NCBI GenBank assembly: GCA_910577585.1
Contig: CAJTNN010000048.1
Span: 1-11,372, forward strand
Direction of reading: 5' to 3'
DNA from: an uncultured Muribaculaceae bacterium
Lineage (GTDB): Bacteria; Bacteroidota; Bacteroidia; Bacteroidales; Muribaculaceae
Length of the DNA: 11,372 nt
The notes under the pieces are model-generated. The model searched no databases. It was given only the letters and a program-made list of their open reading frames with translations, and had not been told where the DNA came from. Below, in pieces: positions 7,085 through 11,372 of the stretch. Each line of letters opens with the position of its first letter. The first letter of the stretch is position 1. The translations under genes and the position numbers were made by a program.

Positions 7085-7723
7085 TTACCAGTATTTTTCA
7101 GAGCCGTCGCCGTATAGGTTGACGACGCGCTGGGTATCAGCCTTTTTCTTAGCCCGCAGGTAGGACACGGAGATGTTCTTGTTCGTGTAGTAGGCTGTAA
7201 GGTTCTTCAGCCTTTTCATCTCTTTGTAGCAGTCATCGACCACATCCATACGGTCTTTGTCCGTCATGGAGAGAGTCGTGATGTTGACCACCTGTTTCAG
7301 GTCTGTCAGCACACCGTTGGCTTCCTCCAGAATCCTCGTGTAGCCGGAGGCGATGGCGGAGAGTTCGGCACTCGTGAAGTTCGGGTCTGTCAGCATCTTC
7401 TGGAAATTGTTGACGTAATATCCTGAGATATTGCCGAGCATCAGAATTGTCTGCTGTACCTTGCGGGCATCGCGGACAAGGTTGTTGACCGACTGAAGTG
7501 CATCGTAATATTTCTTCGCCTGCTGGTAAATTTTCACGGTTTCCTGAAAATTCTTCACCATGTTCGTCGCCGTCGTTGACTCCTGAACGAGTGATTTAGA
7601 GTTGTTTACAATACTTTGGGCGATGTTCGACGGGTCGATTACCGTCCACTGGGCAGAGGCTCGGTTTGCTCCGAAGAGCAGAACCATAGCCACCACTGCG
7701 ATGATTGTTTTGAGATGTTTCAT
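7085..7723 (-). CDS. traI: TraI: secreted coiled-coil conjugal transfer protein (DUF4141 type)
   Basis: The 212-residue product has a signal peptide (MKHLKTIIAVVAMVLLFGAN, cleavage probably after ASA at residue 24), followed by QWTVIDPSNIAQSIVNN, a signature start of the mature TraI of Bacteroidetes elements (DUF4141). The rest is almost all helical and coiled-coil-like, without membrane segments. The order between VirB4-like traG and VirB6-like traJ, together with a secreted helical product, suggests a VirB5-like role, but this is inference. The start lies 13 bases after the 44-codon microgene. Signal peptide, length and position fit the family well. Confidence 0.9.
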   Translation of the reverse strand: MKHLKTIIAVVAMVLLFGANRASAQWTVIDPSNIAQSIVNNSKSLVQESTTATNMVKNFQETVKIYQQAKKYYDALQSVNNLVRDARKVQQTILMLGNISGYYVNNFQKMLTDPNFTSAELSAIASGYTRILEEANGVLTDLKQVVNITTLSMTDKDRMDVVDDCYKEMKRLKNLTAYYTNKNISVSYLRAKKKADTQRVVNLYGDGSEKYW

Positions 7724-7736
7724 TCGCTTTTGGGTT

Positions 7737-7871
7737 TCAGTTGAGTTTTGAGGCGAAACCTCGGATTATCTTCACGCCCACATAAAGCAGGAGCAAAGGG
7801 AAAGTGATTAGAGCAAGGATGCCGACGAGTAAGCCGGCAAGGATAAGCCACAGAATATAGAGGACTTTCAT
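7737..7871 (-). CDS. 44-residue hydrophobic microprotein between traG and traI
   Basis: ATG at 7871-7869 opens a 44-codon frame ending in TGA at 7739-7737. The product begins MKVLYILWLILAGLLVGILA, continues as a hydrophobic helix to about residue 31 and finishes with a short basic tail (KIIRGFASKLN). A single, or tightly hairpinned, membrane segment with a positive C-terminus is predicted. The start overlaps the stop of the 64-residue gene by four bases (7868-7871, ATGA), exactly as in other joints of this operon, which is the main support that it is real. The gap to traI would otherwise be 144 bases, unusual in this packed operon. I do not recognise a family. A small inner-membrane accessory to the transfer channel is a reasonable inference. 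Confidence 0.72.
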   Translation of the reverse strand: MKVLYILWLILAGLLVGILALITFPLLLLYVGVKIIRGFASKLN

Positions 7872-8062
7872 AACGGCAGCCATTGGGCGAGATGATGAGC
7901 GATATTTGAAAGGGTCTCCGCCACAAACGGTTTGGCATATACCACCATCCTATATGCCGCCACAAACGCGACAGAAAGAATGGCTATCCCAATGAGAAAA
8001 AGTATTGCTCCTATCAGTACCCCGAGTATCGGGTGGAAGCATCTGGGTACCTTCATCTTCAT
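7868..8062 (-). CDS. 64-residue membrane microprotein downstream of traG
   Basis: The product MKMKVPRCFHPILGVLIGAI is followed by one long hydrophobic stretch (about residues 12-43, rich in Ile, Val, Ala and Leu) and an amphipathic tail ending AHHLAQWLPL. One membrane helix is likely, possibly bent. The start overlaps the traG stop by four bases (8059-8062, ATGA) and its own stop overlaps the next microgene by four bases. It is therefore locked into the operon reading chain. In CTnDOT-like operons a gene called traH lies between traG and traI, but I cannot show from sequence that this is its homologue, so no symbol is given. Function is unknown. Confidence 0.78.
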   Translation of the reverse strand: MKMKVPRCFHPILGVLIGAILFLIGIAILSVAFVAAYRMVVYAKPFVAETLSNIAHHLAQWLPL

Positions 8063-10566
8063 GTCGCACCCTCCCTTCTCTCGTTTGCGAGCATCTTTAT
8101 TGCCGCCTCAACGCTGCCTCCGAGTTGGGCGGCTTTGTTGAGAACCTGAATCTTCTCCGTCTCCTCGGTGGTGTAGCAGAGGTATTCCTCGGTAGATACC
8201 TCCGTGGCATAGACGGCGGACTGTGTGCCACCAAGACCAATCCACACCTCCTTATAGAGTCGGTTGGGATTGTTCGCCATGTTGATGCTGAGTATCTGGC
8301 TTTTCTCCTTGTCGGTCAGACCGAGCAGTTCCTGAATCTGGTCGAAGCGGTTCATATACTTGCGCTGATCCAGAAGAATCTTGCAGTCGGAGTTGTTGAT
8401 GATGGTCTCCTTCACAATCGGCGACGATATGATGTCGTCAACCTCCTGCGTCACCACGACCGCCTCGCCAAAGTATTTACGCACAGTCTTATAGAGGTAC
8501 TTCATATACTCCGCCATATTTGCCGAGGACAGAGCTTTCCATGCCTCCTCGCATATAAGGACCTTTCGGATTCCCTTTAGTCTTCGCATCTTGTTGATGA
8601 AAGCCTCCATGATGATGATTGTCACCACCGGGAACAGCTCCTTGTTGTCTTTAATCGAATCTATCTCGAAGACAATGAAGCGTTTGCCGAGCAAGTCGAT
8701 ATTCTCTTTGGAGTTCAGCAGGAAGTCGAAACGGCCACCGTGGTAATACTGGCGCAGGGTTGTCAGGAAATTATCTATATCAAAATCCTGCTTGTAGATG
8801 GGGATGGGACGCTGTGCCATTTCAGCACGGTATTCATCGCGCATAAATTCGTAAAACGAATTGAAACACGGCACTATATCCTTGTCCGCCCTCATCTTGT
8901 CGAGGAACATCGACAACGCCGAGCCAAGCTCGCCGCTCTCCGTTTTGGTCACTCTGTCGTCCTCTGACTTCCATAGTGTCAGGAGCAGCGTCTTGATCGA
9001 GTCCTTCTTCTCCACATCGAACACACCGTCGTCCGTATAGAAGGGATTGAATGAAATCGGGCTATTCTCCGTATAGGTATAGTAGATGCCATCCTCGCCG
9101 TGGGTACGGTTGTGGATGAAGTTACTCAGACCTTCATAGGAGTTACCGGTATCAATCAGCAAGATATGCGCTCCCTGTTCATAATACTGGCGGACAAGGT
9201 GGTTGGTGAAGAACGACTTGCCACTACCTGACGGGCCGAGGATGAACTTGTTGCGGTTGGTGGTGATACCACGCTTCATCGGTTCATCCGAGATGTCAAG
9301 ATGAATCGGCTTCCCTGTGAGGCGGTCAACCATTTTGATACCGAAAGGAGAAAGGCTGCTTCGGTAGTTGGTCTCGGCAGTGAAGAAACACGCCGCTGGC
9401 TCGATAAACGTGTAGAACGATTCTTCCGCCGGGAAGTCTGCCTCATTGCCGGGCATCGCCGACCAGAACAGCGTCGGACAGTCAATGGTATTGTGCCTGG
9501 GCATACATCCCATAGTGGCAAGCTGACCGCCGACATCGTTCTTGATGCGCCGCAGTTCCTCGGTGTCGTCGCTCCATGCCATCACATTGAAGTGGGCCCG
9601 GACTGAGGTCAGTCCGTATGAGTGCGCCTCGTTGAGATAGCGGTCAATCCATTCTCGGTTAATGGCATTACTTCGGCTATACCGCGAAAGAGAGTTCATG
9701 TTCCTTGCGGTTTTCTCGAACTTCGCCAAGTTCTCGTCATGGTCATCAATCAGTATATACTGGTTGTAGATATGGTTGCAAGGCAACAGCAATCCAACGG
9801 GAGAAGCGAAACTCAACCTGCAATCACTTCGGTCAGTCGATAACCGCTCGTAACGGTTATCGGTGCTGACCTTTGCCGGGAGATCATCCGTGTCGGAGAG
9901 TGTATGCAGACAGAGCATCTTGTCTCCAATCCTCATCTGCTGCGCCGACAAGTCAATGTCCTCTAAGCAGGTTACATCCTCCATTGAGAGTGACAGATAC
10001 TTCTCGATAAGACCGGAAGCCTTGTCTGTGCCGACCAGTTCATCATCAGAGAGACGGCGCAGCTTGATATACCCGGTGTCATTGATGATACGCTCGAACT
10101 GTTCCACCGACTCCATGAACTTCACAATAATCTCGTGATTGAGTTCCTTCGGTGTCAGCCGTCCACGGCAGAGCGTCGAGAAGTTGCTCTGCTGACGCGC
10201 CCTTTCCTTCGTCGTTTTGGTAAGGAAGAGATAGCACCGATGCGACAGGTACGGTCGCTCATTGAAGTGGCGTTCAAAACTTCTATCCAAGAATGACAAA
10301 TCATCTTTCTGGAGTTCCGGCTTATATCTTTCGGACACGAACCAGTCCTGTTTATGCACTACCGAGTAGTGAGGCAGAACTTTGATTGCCTTGCACCATG
10401 CGCCGTGCATGGCTTCATACTCCTGCGAGGTTACGGTGAACAGCTCCGGCAGCGATACCTCGAAAGCGACAGTGATGTCGGCATCTTTCGATATGATGCA
10501 GCCGTGTTCCACCGCCAGCAAAGGCAATTTCGATTCCAGCGTTGTGGCTTTAAGTGTATTTCTCAT
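8059..10566 (-). CDS. traG: TraG: VirB4-like conjugation ATPase
   Basis: The 835-residue protein is the energy-supplying ATPase of the transfer channel. Its N-terminal third matches the VirB4-type membrane-associated region. The ATPase core has Walker A GPSGSGKS at 444-451, a Walker B-type VLICEEAW at 669-676 with the acidic pair 673-674, a VVVTQEVDD sensor/motif-D-like strand at 703-711, and a conserved C-terminal segment. The size is that of full-length TraG of Bacteroidales conjugative transposons. This TraG is VirB4-like, not the coupling protein of the same name in F or RP4 plasmids. The start overlaps the traF stop by four bases (10563-10566) and the stop overlaps the next gene by four bases. 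All catalytic motifs appear intact. Confidence 0.96.
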   Translation of the reverse strand: MRNTLKATTLESKLPLLAVEHGCIISKDADITVAFEVSLPELFTVTSQEYEAMHGAWCKAIKVLPHYSVVHKQDWFVSERYKPELQKDDLSFLDRSFERHFNERPYLSHRCYLFLTKTTKERARQQSNFSTLCRGRLTPKELNHEIIVKFMESVEQFERIINDTGYIKLRRLSDDELVGTDKASGLIEKYLSLSMEDVTCLEDIDLSAQQMRIGDKMLCLHTLSDTDDLPAKVSTDNRYERLSTDRSDCRLSFASPVGLLLPCNHIYNQYILIDDHDENLAKFEKTARNMNSLSRYSRSNAINREWIDRYLNEAHSYGLTSVRAHFNVMAWSDDTEELRRIKNDVGGQLATMGCMPRHNTIDCPTLFWSAMPGNEADFPAEESFYTFIEPAACFFTAETNYRSSLSPFGIKMVDRLTGKPIHLDISDEPMKRGITTNRNKFILGPSGSGKSFFTNHLVRQYYEQGAHILLIDTGNSYEGLSNFIHNRTHGEDGIYYTYTENSPISFNPFYTDDGVFDVEKKDSIKTLLLTLWKSEDDRVTKTESGELGSALSMFLDKMRADKDIVPCFNSFYEFMRDEYRAEMAQRPIPIYKQDFDIDNFLTTLRQYYHGGRFDFLLNSKENIDLLGKRFIVFEIDSIKDNKELFPVVTIIIMEAFINKMRRLKGIRKVLICEEAWKALSSANMAEYMKYLYKTVRKYFGEAVVVTQEVDDIISSPIVKETIINNSDCKILLDQRKYMNRFDQIQELLGLTDKEKSQILSINMANNPNRLYKEVWIGLGGTQSAVYATEVSTEEYLCYTTEETEKIQVLNKAAQLGGSVEAAIKMLANERREGAT

Positions 10567-10883
10567 TGTTTTCTAACTCTGATTAAGCGATTCAGGCGCA
10601 GACGGTTGATGATATAGCGGGGATGATATTTCACCGCCGCCAGTTTCATCAGACCATACTGACCGTATTTGGCATTAAGGTGGAAAGTGAGCCATACAAG
10701 GATTGAGGCGCACACCGCACCGAAGGCGATGCAGAACCACTGTGCCACGCCACACATATACATGATGACGAACACGATGAAATCCGCAATCAGACCTCCG
10801 GCGAAGATGAACAGATATTGCGCCTTCAAACCCTTGTATTCTACCGTTCTACCAATACCTTTATTGATAGAATACTCAGCCAT
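10563..10883 (-). CDS. traF: TraF: VirB3-like small inner-membrane protein (DUF4133 type)
   Basis: The 106-residue product starts MAEYSINKGIGRTVEYKGLK, a signature of TraF/DUF4133. Two hydrophobic helices follow (about 22-45 and 48-68), then a basic C-terminal region that includes YHPRYIINRLRLNRLIRVRK. VirB3-like proteins are small inner-membrane partners of the VirB4 ATPase, and here traF directly precedes and overlaps traG by four bases. Its ATG immediately follows the traE stop (TAA at 10886-10884) with no gap. Length and both helices are as expected. Confidence 0.93.
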   Translation of the reverse strand: MAEYSINKGIGRTVEYKGLKAQYLFIFAGGLIADFIVFVIMYMCGVAQWFCIAFGAVCASILVWLTFHLNAKYGQYGLMKLAAVKYHPRYIINRLRLNRLIRVRKQ

Positions 10884-11054
10884 TTAGAGGAAGAATGAGC
10901 GGAGAATGGTAGCGGCTACGATAAGGAAGATACAGGCTCCGAACCACGAGGCGGCGGTCTTGCTGGTATCGGGGTCGCCGGAACTGAACTTGCCATAGAC
11001 CTTGACACCGCCGATGAGACCGACCACGGCACCGATGGCGTATATGAGTTTCGT
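10884..11054 (-). CDS. traE: traE 3' exon (DUF4134), split by a group II intron
   Basis: The last 56 codons plus TAA encode TKLIYAIGAVVGLIGGVKVY and, further on, a second hydrophobic helix ending ATILRSFFL. This is the conserved C-terminal two-helix half of TraE (DUF4134), a small pilin-like membrane protein (VirB2 candidate) that precedes TraF. The N-terminal half, expected to hold a signal peptide and reach a motif like FDPxTKLIYAIG, is missing immediately upstream of Thr. Instead, intron sequence abuts the Thr codon. The 5' exon should lie beyond the right edge, on the other side of the intron. Splicing would restore a normal frame, because exon sequence begins at a codon boundary as judged from the bulged-A distance. 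An unspliced transcript cannot make normal TraE. Confidence 0.88.
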   Translation of the reverse strand, partial: TKLIYAIGAVVGLIGGVKVYGKFSSGDPDTSKTAASWFGACIFLIVAATILRSFFL

Positions 11055-11057
11055 GTC

Positions 11058-11092
11058 GAGTAGGTCAGCCCCATTGCTGGGGCTTTCCCCTC
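11058..11092 (-). ncRNA. Group II intron domain VI with branch-point adenosine
   Basis: The transcript strand folds as GAG/CTC and GGG/CCT around one unpaired A at 11061, with an upper hairpin AGCCCC-AGCAAT-GGGGCT. The bulged A is the nucleophile for lariat formation. It lies seven nucleotides from the inferred 3' splice site, within the normal 7-8. Confidence 0.85.
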
Positions 11093-11095
11093 TAA

Positions 11096-11129
11096 GAACC
11101 GTGCATGAGAGTTTCCCCTCACACGGCTC
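11096..11129 (-). ncRNA. Group II intron domain V (catalytic hairpin)
   Basis: The 34-nt hairpin has an 8-bp lower stem (GAGCCGTG with CACGGTTC, including one G-U), a 2-nt bulge (TG), a 6-bp upper stem (TGAGGG with CTCTCA, including one G-U) and a GAAA tetraloop. The catalytic triad AGC sits at positions 2-4. Length, tetraloop, bulge and triad are all those of a functional domain V. Confidence 0.95.
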
Positions 11130-11170
11130 AAGCAACGCATTGCTATTCTTACTGAAGGAATAGTTCTGCC

Positions 11171-11372
11171 TCATTTCCTACTAATTTTATTAGGGTTAGA
11201 CTTCTTTGGTTTGCAAGAGCTATGAATGAGAGTCTTGAACGGTTTACCGTTGATGGTTTCCTTAATGGTAGTCCACCTACGTTCATCGTCAATAATCTCT
11301 CCACAGATAGGACAGCGCATCCCTTGATGAATCCAAATCATGCGCAGAAGGTCATCAACTTCACGAAGTTGA
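11171..11372 (-). CDS. C-terminal end of group II intron-encoded protein (zinc/HNH-like tail)
   Basis: The frame is open from 11371 to a TGA at 11173-11171 (66 residues), and its N-terminal part lies outside the window. The piece contains MRCPICGEIIDDERR and, about 27 residues on, TLIHSSCKPKKS, followed by a basic tail. The C-x2-C and H-x2-C pairs look like the zinc site of the C-terminal DNA-endonuclease (HNH-type) domain that follows reverse transcriptase and maturase domains in many group II intron proteins. The usual central HH and N residues of a canonical HNH are not evident, so it is either a compact variant or a zinc ribbon lacking endonuclease function. Its location just before domain V is the standard domain IV position. 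The stop overlaps an ATG (AATGA) that opens a frame running into traE exon 2. Confidence 0.88.
   Translation of the reverse strand, partial: QLREVDDLLRMIWIHQGMRCPICGEIIDDERRWTTIKETINGKPFKTLIHSSCKPKKSNPNKISRK

Larger units (their letters stand above)
11055..11372 (-). mobile_element. 3' part of a group II intron inserted in traE
   Basis: Three elements in the right order show a group II intron: the end of an intron-encoded protein (stop at 11173-11171), a 34-nt domain V about 41 nt later, and domain VI with a bulged A. The 3' end is placed at 11055 because the transcript would finish CTCGAC, ending in the usual A-Y dinucleotide with the branch A seven bases from the splice site. TraE sequence resumes exactly at the next base. 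The 5' end, exon-binding sites and the reverse transcriptase domain are outside the window. The lower G+C relative to tra genes agrees with an incoming element. Confidence 0.92.

Noticed and set aside
7720..7965. 81-codon minus-strand open frame overlapping the microgenes
   Set aside because: It is a shifted frame rich in Arg, Pro, Cys and Trp; the 64- and 44-codon frames are hydrophobic and joined by ATGA overlaps, which fits the operon better.
8005..8580. 191-codon plus-strand open frame
   Set aside because: It lies antisense to traG and the 64-residue gene, both of which have strong evidence; its translation shows no family signature and reflects the codon pattern of the opposite strand.
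1..11372. CRISPR array, tRNA or rRNA genes
   Set aside because: No regularly spaced direct repeats and no cloverleaf or rRNA-like stretch were seen; coding sequence fills nearly the whole window.

Overview
The window is most of the transfer (tra) operon of a Bacteroidetes integrative conjugative element of the CTnDOT type. Every convincing gene is on the minus strand, so transcription runs from high to low coordinates. The order traE-traF-traG-(two tiny membrane genes)-traI-traJ-traK-traL-traM-traN-traO-(traP-like accessory gene)-traP-traQ is the classic gene order of Bacteroidales conjugative transposons. The host is therefore a Bacteroidales bacterium, or a relative, probably from an animal gut. 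The genus cannot be read from this DNA. The tra DNA is visibly richer in G+C than the two ends of the window.

Layout from right to left. At 11055-11372 lies the 3' end of a group II intron: the last 66 codons of its intron-encoded protein (zinc/HNH-like tail), then a textbook domain V, then domain VI with a bulged A seven bases from the 3' splice site. The intron interrupts traE. Only the 3' exon of traE (56 codons) is present. From 10883 down to 3974 come the core type IV secretion genes: traF (VirB3-like), traG (VirB4-like ATPase), two microproteins of 64 and 44 aa, traI (secreted, coiled coil), traJ (VirB6-like), traK (VirB8-like), traL and traM (VirB10-like). From 3949 to 2355 are traN (VirB9-like) and traO (exported). 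From 2351 to 799 is a pair of related genes. The first carries two tandem copies of a cysteine-less DnaG-zinc-finger-like module. The second (traP) has one copy followed by a Toprim domain. The last tra gene, traQ (320-793), encodes a lipoprotein whose last ~22 codons look foreign.

At about base 388 the composition changes to A+T-rich, and the remaining sequence is probably another inserted element. It has a short inverted-repeat-rich non-coding stretch and, at the left edge, the start of a gene running off the window (1-224, minus), possibly a tyrosine recombinase.

The genes are packed with five 4-base ATGA stop/start overlaps and otherwise very short gaps, with no internal promoter or terminator that I can support. 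They should be made from one long transcript. The products together build the inner-membrane, periplasmic and outer-membrane parts of a conjugation channel. The main points of interest are the group II intron in traE, the triplicated zinc-less primase-like module, the two microgenes, and the invaded 3' end of traQ.
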